Shown in pieces: positions 33,138-40,019 of a stretch of 64,000 bases of DNA. The number at the start of each line of letters is the position of its first letter. The first letter of the stretch is position 1. The stretch spans positions 3,844,001 to 3,908,000 of the forward strand of contig NZ_CP108364.1 of assembly GCF_035946055.1 (NCBI RefSeq), written 5' to 3'. The notes below the pieces were generated by a model that worked only from the letters and a program-made list of their open reading frames with translations, was not told the DNA's origin and ran no database searches. This DNA comes from Streptomyces sp. NBC_01341 (GTDB lineage: Bacteria > Actinomycetota > Actinomycetes > Streptomycetales > Streptomycetaceae). The position numbers and the translations under genes are program-made.

Positions 33138-34436
33138 TCAGCCCGCGAGGAACGCCGCCAGCGCGTTGGCCAGGAGGTAGGGGTCGTCGGCGCCGCAGAG
33201 TTCGCGCGCGCTGTGCATCGACAGGATGGCCACACCGACGTCGACGGTCCGGATGCCGTGCCGGGCCGCGGTGATCGGGCCGATCGTCGTGCCGCACGGC
33301 ATCGCGTTGTTGGAGACGAACGTCTGCCACGGCACGCCGGCCTTCTCGCAGGCCGCCGCGAACACGGCGCGGCCGCTGCCGTCGGTCGCGTACCGCATGT
33401 TGACGTTGACCTTGAGGATCGGGCCGCCGTTGGCGACCGGGTGGTGCGTCGGGTCGTGGCGCTCGGCGTAGTTGGGGTGCACGGCGTGGCCGGTGTCCGA
33501 GGAGAGGCAGACGGTTCCGGCGAGGGCGCGGGCGCGGTCCTCCAGCGAACCGCCCCGGGCGAACACGGACCGCTCCAGGACCGTGCCGAGGAGCGGACCG
33601 TCCGCCCCGGTGTCGGACTGGGAGCCGTTCTCCTCGTGGTCGAAGGCGGCCATGACGGGGATGTAGGGGATCTCCTTGTCCGGCTGCCCGGCCACGGCCG
33701 CCAGCGCGGCCGTCGCCGCGTGCACCGAGAGCAGGTTGTCCATCCGGGGACCGGCGAGCAGTTCGCGGTCCCTGCCCAGGTAGGCAGGCGGCTCGACGGG
33801 GTGCGGCATCAGGTCCCAGCCGGTCACCTGGTCGGCGTCGACGCCCGCCTCCTCGGCGACGAAGCGGATGAGGTCGCCCTCCTCGACGTCGCCGAGCCCC
33901 CAGATCGGCTGCATGTGCTTCTGGCGGTCCAGCTTGAGACCGTCGGGGTTGGCGGAGCGGTCCAGGTGGACGGCAAGCTGGGGCACCCGCAGCAGCGGCC
34001 GGTCGATGTTCACGAGCCGGTGCGTGCCGTCGCGCAGCGAGATCCGCCCGGCCAGGCCGAGGTCCCGGTCGAGCCAGGTGTTCAGGAGGGTTCCGCCGTA
34101 GATCTCGACGGCGACCTGGCGCCAGCCGTACGCCCCGGTGTCCGGCAGCGGCTTCACACGGAGGTTGGGTGAGTCGGTGTGAGCTCCCACGATCCGGAAC
34201 GGGGTGTGGGCACCGGCACCCTCCGGCACGTACCAGGCCACGATCGCGCCGCCCCGCAGGACGTACTTGCCACCCGTGGAGCCGTCCCACGCGGCCGTCT
34301 CCTCGACCTGCCGGAAACCGGCCTTCTCCAGTCGTGCGGCGGCGGTGGCCACGGCGTGGTACGGGGAGGGGCTGGCCATCAGGAAGGCCATCAGGTCGTC
34401 GGTGTGCCCGCGGTCGAAGCGGAGGGAAGAGCTCAT
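33138..34436 (-). CDS. M18-family aminopeptidase
   Basis: 432 residues. Metallopeptidase motifs: VGAHTDSPNLR near residue 81 (first zinc His and Asp), MDNLLSVHA near 232, FDHEENGSQSDTGA near 265 (Glu base and metal ligand), and NAMPCGTTIGP with AILSMHSARE near the C-terminus (last His ligand). M18 enzymes are cytosolic dodecameric aminopeptidases that prefer acidic N-terminal residues. ATG 34436 is used since the family starts there; GTG 34445 is in frame but no better supported. Confidence 0.9.
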   Translation of the reverse strand: MSSSLRFDRGHTDDLMAFLMASPSPYHAVATAAARLEKAGFRQVEETAAWDGSTGGKYVLRGGAIVAWYVPEGAGAHTPFRIVGAHTDSPNLRVKPLPDTGAYGWRQVAVEIYGGTLLNTWLDRDLGLAGRISLRDGTHRLVNIDRPLLRVPQLAVHLDRSANPDGLKLDRQKHMQPIWGLGDVEEGDLIRFVAEEAGVDADQVTGWDLMPHPVEPPAYLGRDRELLAGPRMDNLLSVHAATAALAAVAGQPDKEIPYIPVMAAFDHEENGSQSDTGADGPLLGTVLERSVFARGGSLEDRARALAGTVCLSSDTGHAVHPNYAERHDPTHHPVANGGPILKVNVNMRYATDGSGRAVFAAACEKAGVPWQTFVSNNAMPCGTTIGPITAARHGIRTVDVGVAILSMHSARELCGADDPYLLANALAAFLAG

Positions 34437-34478
34437 GTTCTTCACTGTAACGACGGCGGCCCGGGAGGGTTCACGGCG

Positions 34479-34501
34479 GACGGCCGCCGCCTGCGGCCGT
34501 C
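34479..34501 (-). terminator. Hairpin after the lipoprotein gene
   Basis: GACGGCCGC and GCGGCCGTC, 9-bp stem, loop CGCCT, 34 bases beyond the lipoprotein stop and before the aminopeptidase start. Confidence 0.5.
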
Positions 34502-34534
34502 ATCCGGAAAGCGCCCGGTCCCGTCCTGACGCGG

Positions 34535-35170
34535 TCAGAGCCGTGCGGACGGCTCCTCGCCGTTCTGGGCCTGCTGGGCGCGGTCGGAGAACAGTGCCGC
34601 GAGGTCCTTGACCAGATCCTCGTCGAGAGCCTTCTCGCTCCGGGCGTCGGACGAGACCCAGAGCAGTGCCGTCCCCACCCGGATCTGGCCGGTCACGGCG
34701 TACGCGCCGTCGTAACCCGACGGGCCGGCCACGGCGTCGCGCTCCGCGCCGACCGCGCCCAGGTCGGCCTCGTCCCTGCCTGCGTTGCGCGAGGTCTGCG
34801 TCCACAGCACGTCGTACGCGGCTTCGGCGGCCTTCTCGTCCTTGTACGCGACCAGCCAGAAGCGGGTGCTCGCGCTCTCGTCGTCCCGCAGGAGGGAGAC
34901 GGAGCCGAGAAAAGCGGAGTCCTCGCAGCCCTCGCCCTCCGCGGACAGGCAGATGGCCCTCCGGCCGGCCTCGCCCATCGCGGCGGCCGACGGCTTCTCC
35001 GAGACGTTCCAGCCGGGCAGCGCGCTCTCGTCCGGCAGCACCGACGCGACCTGTGCCTTGTCCAGGGCCGTCGCCTCGTCCTCGGTTCCGCCGCAGCCCG
35101 CCAGCAGCAGGGCGGCCGCCCCGGCGGCCGCCCACCGTATGCCCGCTGTCCTCATCGGTATGGTGCTCAT
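34535..35170 (-). CDS. Lipoprotein of unknown function
   Basis: 211 residues. Type II signal peptide with lipobox LLAGCGG (Cys about residue 25), so anchored outside the membrane. The mature part is acidic, with two Cys (AICLSAEGEGCEDS) that could form a disulfide, and words such as FWLVAYKDEKAAEAAYDVLW and YAVTGQIRVGTALLWV seen in actinomycete PknH-sensor-like or similar extracytoplasmic lipoproteins. I do not assign a function. ATG 35170 is 8 bases after GAGGGGG. Confidence 0.75.
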   Translation of the reverse strand: MSTIPMRTAGIRWAAAGAAALLLAGCGGTEDEATALDKAQVASVLPDESALPGWNVSEKPSAAAMGEAGRRAICLSAEGEGCEDSAFLGSVSLLRDDESASTRFWLVAYKDEKAAEAAYDVLWTQTSRNAGRDEADLGAVGAERDAVAGPSGYDGAYAVTGQIRVGTALLWVSSDARSEKALDEDLVKDLAALFSDRAQQAQNGEEPSARL

Positions 35171-35204
35171 GGACTCGTCCCCCTCGGTAGTCACCGGGAT
35201 CATA

Positions 35205-35241
35205 GGTGCGGCCCGCCCCCGTGACGGGGGCGGGCCGCACC
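35205..35241 (-). terminator. Strong terminator hairpin after the acyl-CoA dehydrogenase gene
   Basis: Exact 16-bp arms at 35205-35220 and 35226-35241, loop GTGAC, start 34 bases beyond the dehydrogenase stop. It ends only 34 bases before the lipoprotein start codon. Confidence 0.75.
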
Positions 35242-35274
35242 AGTTCTGCGTGGAGCACGTGCAGGGAACGAGGA

Positions 35275-37101
35275 CTAGAACGCGGCCTCGTCCAGCTCCA
35301 TCAGGGAGTTGTCGACCGCCTCGGCGAGGGCGCGCTCGGCAGAGACGCCCGGCAGCATGTTCGCAGCGAAGAACTTCGCGGCGGCGATCTTGCCCTGGTA
35401 GAAGGCGACGTCCTTCGGGGAGGCGTTGCGCAGCTTCTCGGAGGCCACGGCCGCGCCCTTGAGGAGCAGGTAGCCGACGACGACGTCACCGGAGACCATC
35501 AGCAGGCGGGTGGTGTTGAGGCCCACCTTGTAGATGTTCTTGACGTCCTCGCCGGTCGCGGTGAGGTCGGTGATCATCGTGCCGACGATCGCCTCCAGGT
35601 CCACCGCGGCCTTGGCGAGGTTGTCCAGCGACCCGGACAGTTCCTCGTCGCCCTGGGCGCCCGCGAGGAACTTCTTGATCTCCTCGGAGAGGGCGTTCAG
35701 CGAGGCGCCCTGGTCGCGGACGATCTTCCGGAAGAAGAAGTCCTGGCCCTGGATCGCCGTCGTGCCCTCGTACAGGGTGTCGATCTTGGCGTCACGGATG
35801 TACTGCTCGATCGGGTACTCCTGGAGGTACCCGGAGCCGCCGAACGTCTGGAGCGACTGCGCGAGCTGCTCGTAGGACTTCTCGGAGCCGTAGCCCTTCA
35901 CGATCGGGAGCAGCAGGTCGTTCAGGCCGTTGAGCGCCTTGGCGTCCTCGCCCGCGGCCTCCTTGACCTGGATCGCGTCCTGGACGGAGGCGGTGTACAG
36001 CACGAGCGAGCGCATGCCCTCGGCGTACGCCTTCTGCGTCATGAGGGAGCGGCGCACGTCGGGGTGGTGCGTGATGGTGACCTTGGGGGCCGCCTTGTCC
36101 ATGAACTGCGACAGGTCGGTGCCCTGGACGCGCTCCTTGGCGTACTCCAGGGCGTTGAGGTAGCCCGTGGAGAGCGCGGCGATGGCCTTCGTGCCGACCA
36201 TCATGCGGGCGAACTCGATGATGCGGAACATCTGCCGGATGCCGTCGTGCTTGTCGCCGATCAGCCAGCCCTTGGCGGGGTGCTGGTCGCCGAAGGTCAT
36301 CTCGCAGGTGTTGGAGGCCTTGAGGCCCATCTTGTGCTCGACGTTCGTCGCGTACACGCCGTTGCGCGCACCGAGCTCGCCGGTGGTCCAGTCGAAGTGG
36401 AACTTCGGGACCAGGAAGAGGGAGAGTCCCTTGGTGCCCGGGCCGGCGCCCTCGGGGCGCGCCAGGACGTAGTGGAGGATGTTCTCGGACATGTCGTGCT
36501 CGCCCGAGGTGATGAAGCGCTTCACACCCTCGATGTGCCAGGAGCCGTCCTCCTGCTCGACCGCCTTGGTGCGGCCAGCGCCGACGTCCGAACCGGCGTC
36601 CGGCTCGGTCAGGACCATCGTCGAGCCCCACTGCTTCTCGACGGCGATCTCGGCGACCTTCTTCTGCGCCTCGTTGCCCTCGTCGAAGAGGATGCCGGCG
36701 AACGCCGGGCCGGAGGAGTACATCCAGACGGCCGGGTTGGCGCCGAGCAGGAGCTCCGCGTAGCCCCAGATCAGGGAGCGCGGGGAGGTGGTGCCGCCGA
36801 TCTCCTCGGGCAGGCCCAGGCGCCAGTACTCGGAGTCCATGAACGCCTGGTACGACTTCTTGAAGGAGGCCGGGACGGGCGCGGTGTTGGTCTCGGGGTC
36901 GAAGACCGGCGGGGTGCGGTCGGCGTCGGCGTAGGAGTCGGCCAGCTCGTTCTCCGCGAGGCGGGTGACCTCGTCCAGGATGCTCTTCGCGGTGTCGACG
37001 TCCATCTCCGCGAACGGGCCGGTGCCGTAGAGCTTGTCGCGCCCGAGGACCTCGAAGAGGTTGAACTCGATGTCGCGGAGATTCGACTTGTAGTGCCCCA
37101 T
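35275..37101 (-). CDS. Long acyl-CoA dehydrogenase (AcdB/FadE type)
   Basis: 608 residues, the longer dehydrogenase class with an N-terminal extension and a helical C-terminal domain. FAD and substrate motifs: MVLTEPDAGSDVGAGRTKA near residue 160, VKRFITSGEHD near 190, QTFGGSGYLQEYPIEQ near 415 and the catalytic-Glu word YEGTTAIQGQDF near 440. It should introduce the 2,3 double bond into long acyl-CoAs. S. ambofaciens PirA is reported to bind and restrain a very-long-chain acyl-CoA dehydrogenase, AcdB; the nearby pirin gene suggests this may be that enzyme. ATG 37101 follows GGAG by 7. Confidence 0.88.
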   Translation of the reverse strand: MGHYKSNLRDIEFNLFEVLGRDKLYGTGPFAEMDVDTAKSILDEVTRLAENELADSYADADRTPPVFDPETNTAPVPASFKKSYQAFMDSEYWRLGLPEEIGGTTSPRSLIWGYAELLLGANPAVWMYSSGPAFAGILFDEGNEAQKKVAEIAVEKQWGSTMVLTEPDAGSDVGAGRTKAVEQEDGSWHIEGVKRFITSGEHDMSENILHYVLARPEGAGPGTKGLSLFLVPKFHFDWTTGELGARNGVYATNVEHKMGLKASNTCEMTFGDQHPAKGWLIGDKHDGIRQMFRIIEFARMMVGTKAIAALSTGYLNALEYAKERVQGTDLSQFMDKAAPKVTITHHPDVRRSLMTQKAYAEGMRSLVLYTASVQDAIQVKEAAGEDAKALNGLNDLLLPIVKGYGSEKSYEQLAQSLQTFGGSGYLQEYPIEQYIRDAKIDTLYEGTTAIQGQDFFFRKIVRDQGASLNALSEEIKKFLAGAQGDEELSGSLDNLAKAAVDLEAIVGTMITDLTATGEDVKNIYKVGLNTTRLLMVSGDVVVGYLLLKGAAVASEKLRNASPKDVAFYQGKIAAAKFFAANMLPGVSAERALAEAVDNSLMELDEAAF

Positions 37102-37272
37102 GGGAAGGCTCCGTAATCAATAGCAGTGGCGCGCAGCGCCCCGGGGAGGACTGAGGATCGGGCGGCGGACGGCCTGGCGTGGGTGTGTCACCTGACCCCC
37201 ACGATGATGCTACCCGTCAGTAATAAGACGCAACCCCCCGAGGCACAGATGTGTCCGATTACTCTTTGTCGC

Positions 37273-37713
37273 ATGTATGGCTACGACCAGAACCCGGGTG
37301 CACAGCAGCAGATGGGCGGCGGCTACGGCGAGCAGCCGTTGTACCCCGAGCCCTCGCCGCCCTCCCTGGCCGATGCGGTACGGGCCTTTACGACCGGATC
37401 CCTGTCCGCGGAGGACTTCCAGCAGATCTTCGCCACGGCGAAGGTCTACTGCCCGCGCGGTGACAACCCGGGCTTCCTCGCCCTCCACAACACCCAGCAG
37501 CCGGTGATCCCCATGTTCACCACGCTCAAGGAACTGCGGAGTTACGCGGGCAAGGAGTCCAAGTACTTCGTGATCACCGGCGCCGAGGTGATCGACCTGC
37601 TCCCGACCGGCTACGGCTTCGTCCTGGACATGGAGGGTGATCACCGCATGGTCTTCGACGCCAAGGCGGTCGAGCAGATGGTGGACTTCGCCATGCGCCG
37701 TATGTACGGCTGA
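37273..37713 (+). CDS. SseB-like domain protein
   Basis: 146 residues. A Gln/Gly-rich start (NPGAQQQMGGGYGEQ) precedes an SseB N-terminal-type domain: LADAVRAFTTGSLSAEDF, PMFTTLKELRSYAG and DLLPTGYGFVLD. In this family the domain is small alpha/beta of unknown role; the name comes from a secretion protein, but no secretion system is near. ATG 37273 has no ribosome site, so a leaderless message is likely. The 171-bp divergent gap upstream holds TACCCGTCAGTAATA, the only AT-rich stretch, probably promoter. Confidence 0.75.
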   Translation: MYGYDQNPGAQQQMGGGYGEQPLYPEPSPPSLADAVRAFTTGSLSAEDFQQIFATAKVYCPRGDNPGFLALHNTQQPVIPMFTTLKELRSYAGKESKYFVITGAEVIDLLPTGYGFVLDMEGDHRMVFDAKAVEQMVDFAMRRMYG

Positions 37714-37738
37714 CGGACACCCGCGTACGAGGTGGTCA

Positions 37739-37769
37739 GAGGGCCCGCACCGACCAGGTGCGGGCCCTC
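37739..37769 (+). terminator. Hairpin after the SseB-like gene
   Basis: GAGGGCCCGCACC and GGTGCGGGCCCTC, exact 13-bp stem, loop GACCA, 25 bases after the stop. Confidence 0.7.
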
Positions 37770-37839
37770 GGTGCTGTCCGGGCGGCGGCCGGATCGCGGC
37801 GGTCCGGTGGCGGCGGGAGCGCGCGCCGCCTTGCAGGAT

Positions 37840-37859
37840 GTTCAGTGTTCAACTAAATT
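37840..37859 (+). promoter_or_regulatory. GTTCA-type motif upstream of pirin
   Basis: GTTCAGTGTTCAACTAAATT stands out as AT-rich, with two direct GTTCA words 7 bases apart. It is 30 bases before the pirin start. A nearly identical string precedes the LLM monooxygenase gene (55231-55250, minus strand), so this is a probable binding site for a shared regulator. Confidence 0.55.
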
Positions 37860-37889
37860 GGGGTCAGAAGACTCCCGGAGGTGGCTCCC

Positions 37890-38846
37890 ATGCCCGCAGT
37901 GACCGTCGAAAACCCGCTGACCCTGCCCAAGATCGCAGCTCCGGGCGATGCCGTGGCCCGTCCCGTGCTCACCGTCACGACCGCCCCGAGCGGTTTCGAG
38001 GGCGAGGGGTTCCCGGTGCGGCGCGCCTTCGCCGGGATCAACTACCGGCACCTCGACCCGTTCATCATGATGGACCAGATGGGTGAGGTGGAGTACGCGG
38101 CAGGTGAGCCCAAGGGAACTCCCTGGCACCCGCACCGCGGCTTCGAGACCGTCACGTACATCATCGACGGGAGCTTCATCCACAAGGACAGCCACGGCGG
38201 TGGCGGAGCCATCGAGAACGGCGACACCCAGTGGATGACGGCCGGCTCGGGCCTCCTGCACATCGAGACGCCCCCGGAGGCGCTCGTCATGTCCGGCGGG
38301 CTCTTCCACGGCCTCCAGCTCTGGGTGAACCTCCCCAGGGCCGACAAGATGATGGCCCCGCGCTACCAGGACATCCGCGGCGGACAGGTCCAGCTCCTCG
38401 CCTCCCCGGACGGCGGCGCGCTGCTGCGTGTCATCGCCGGTGACCTGGACGGTCACGAGGGGCCGGGCATCACGCACACCCCGATCACCATGGTCCACGC
38501 GACGGTCCGGCCGGGCGCCGAGGTGACCCTGCCCTGGCGCGAGGACTTCAACGGCCTCGCCTACGTCCTCGCCGGACGCGGCAGCGTCGGCACCGAGCGC
38601 CGCCCCGTCCGCACCGGGCAGACCGCGGTCTTCGGCAAGGGCTCGTCGCTGACCGTCCGCGCCGACGAGGGCCAGGACGGCAACACACCGGACCTGGAGG
38701 TCGTGCTGCTCGGCGGGCGTCCGATCCGTGAGCCGATGGCGCACTACGGACCGTTCGTGATGAACACCCAGGACGAGCTCAAGCAGGCCTTCGAGGACTT
38801 CCAGGCCGGCCGCCTCGGCAAGGTCCCCGCCGTCCACGGCATGTGA
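37890..38846 (+). CDS. pirA: Pirin family protein
   Basis: 318 residues, two cupin domains. The N-terminal domain has the metal-binding set HPHRGFET (His80, His82) with HKDSHG (His98/102) and a further His near 124. Residues FPVRRAFAG, LDPFIMMDQMG and LQLWVNLP are pirin signatures. Pirins bind Fe and act as redox-responsive partners or quercetinases; in Streptomyces PirA has been reported to modulate AcdB and beta-oxidation. An acyl-CoA dehydrogenase gene lies two genes away. ATG 37890 is 8 bases after GGAGG; the GTG at 37881 overlaps that site. Confidence 0.88.
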   Translation: MPAVTVENPLTLPKIAAPGDAVARPVLTVTTAPSGFEGEGFPVRRAFAGINYRHLDPFIMMDQMGEVEYAAGEPKGTPWHPHRGFETVTYIIDGSFIHKDSHGGGGAIENGDTQWMTAGSGLLHIETPPEALVMSGGLFHGLQLWVNLPRADKMMAPRYQDIRGGQVQLLASPDGGALLRVIAGDLDGHEGPGITHTPITMVHATVRPGAEVTLPWREDFNGLAYVLAGRGSVGTERRPVRTGQTAVFGKGSSLTVRADEGQDGNTPDLEVVLLGGRPIREPMAHYGPFVMNTQDELKQAFEDFQAGRLGKVPAVHGM

Positions 38847-38851
38847 ACGAC

Positions 38852-38900
38852 CCCGCACCGGCGTCCGGGTGACGGGCCGTCACCCGGACGCCGGTGCGGG
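38852..38900 (+). terminator. Very long perfect palindrome after pirin
   Basis: Exact 24-base arms at 38852-38875 and 38877-38900 around a single central G, starting 5 bases after the pirin stop. It should form a very stable hairpin and end the pirin transcript. Confidence 0.8.
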
Positions 38901-38936
38901 AGGGACACCGTGCCCGGCCCGTGATCGGGTGGACAG

Positions 38937-40019
38937 GTGCCCACCCGGAAGCCCCTCCTGCCCGAAGCCGCGCGGCGGACGGCCGCCTGGTGCGGTGTCC
39001 TGCTCCTCGCCGCCGGCGTCGCGGCGGTGGCGATCTGGCTCTGCGCCGCCCTCAAGACCGCGGTCACACCGGTCCTGCTGGCGCTGCTGGGTACGGCGCT
39101 GCTCGGGCCCGTCCACCGCCGGCTGAGCGCCTACGGCGTGAACAGGTCACTGGCCGCCGGACTCACCTGCGCGGCGCTCGTCGCGGTGGTCGGAGGCGCC
39201 GGCTACATCGTCGTCACGGCGCTCGTCGACACCGGTGACCAGATCGTGGACTCCCTCAAGGACGCCGCGCAGTGGGTCATCGACCACTTCGACATCGCCG
39301 GCGTCGCCGACGTGGACGATCTCGCCGACAACGCGAAGACGCTCGTCGAGAAGTTCGGCGCGAGCGCGGCGGGCGGCCTGCTCAGCGGGATCAGCCTGAT
39401 CGGGTCGCTCCTGACGACGAGCATCCTGGCCCTGCTGCTGACCTTCTTCTTCCTGCGCGATTCCGACCGCGCCGCGAGACTCGCCCACAGCATCGCGCCG
39501 CGGGGTACGGGCCACCTCGTGGAAGCCATGGGGCGCAGGGCCTTCGAGGCCGTCGAGGGCTTCATGCGCGGAACCACCGTCATCGCCCTGATCGACGCGC
39601 TCTGCATCACCGTGGGCCTGCTGATCCTCCGGGTGCCGGGCGCGGCGGGGCTCGGCGCACTCGTCTTCGTCGGCGCCTACATCCCTTATCTCGGTGCCTT
39701 CCTCTCCGGCGGCGTCGCCGTGCTCGTCGCGCTGGCCGACCGGGGGCTCGCGATCGCCCTGTGGACGCTCGGGGTGGTGCTCGCCGTCCAGGTCCTGGAG
39801 GGGCACGTGCTCCAGCCCGTCATCCAGAGCAGGACCGTCCAGATGCACCCCGCCATGATCATGATCGCGCTGACCGCGGGCGCGAGCGTCGCGGGGCTGC
39901 TGGGCATCCTCCTGGCGGTGCCGCTGTGCGCCGCGGTCTTCAGCGTGATCGGCGAGCTGCGCGCCCACCACGGGAACGGCGGGGAACGCATGGGACACGA
40001 GGCCGCCGGGGGCTCATGA
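38937..40019 (+). CDS. AI-2E family transporter (TqsA/PerM-like)
   Basis: 360 residues with about 7-8 membrane helices arranged as in the PerM/AI-2E exporter family: paired N-terminal helices, a soluble stretch (~95-145, DQIVDSLKDAAQWVIDHFD), then SLLTTSILALLLTFFFLRD and GAYIPYLGAFLSGGVAVLVAL, and the C-terminal word VLEGHVLQPVIQSRTVQMHP. The true substrate of most members is unknown; some act as Na+/H+ antiporters. GTG 38937 has a weak ribosome site. Its stop overlaps the stop of the convergent phosphatase gene. Confidence 0.85.
   Translation: MPTRKPLLPEAARRTAAWCGVLLLAAGVAAVAIWLCAALKTAVTPVLLALLGTALLGPVHRRLSAYGVNRSLAAGLTCAALVAVVGGAGYIVVTALVDTGDQIVDSLKDAAQWVIDHFDIAGVADVDDLADNAKTLVEKFGASAAGGLLSGISLIGSLLTTSILALLLTFFFLRDSDRAARLAHSIAPRGTGHLVEAMGRRAFEAVEGFMRGTTVIALIDALCITVGLLILRVPGAAGLGALVFVGAYIPYLGAFLSGGVAVLVALADRGLAIALWTLGVVLAVQVLEGHVLQPVIQSRTVQMHPAMIMIALTAGASVAGLLGILLAVPLCAAVFSVIGELRAHHGNGGERMGHEAAGGS

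Noticed and set aside
37209..37226. TACCCGTCAGTAATA as a fatty-acid regulator operator
   Set aside because: Only 3-bp symmetric arms; likely part of a promoter, but no specific regulator can be named.
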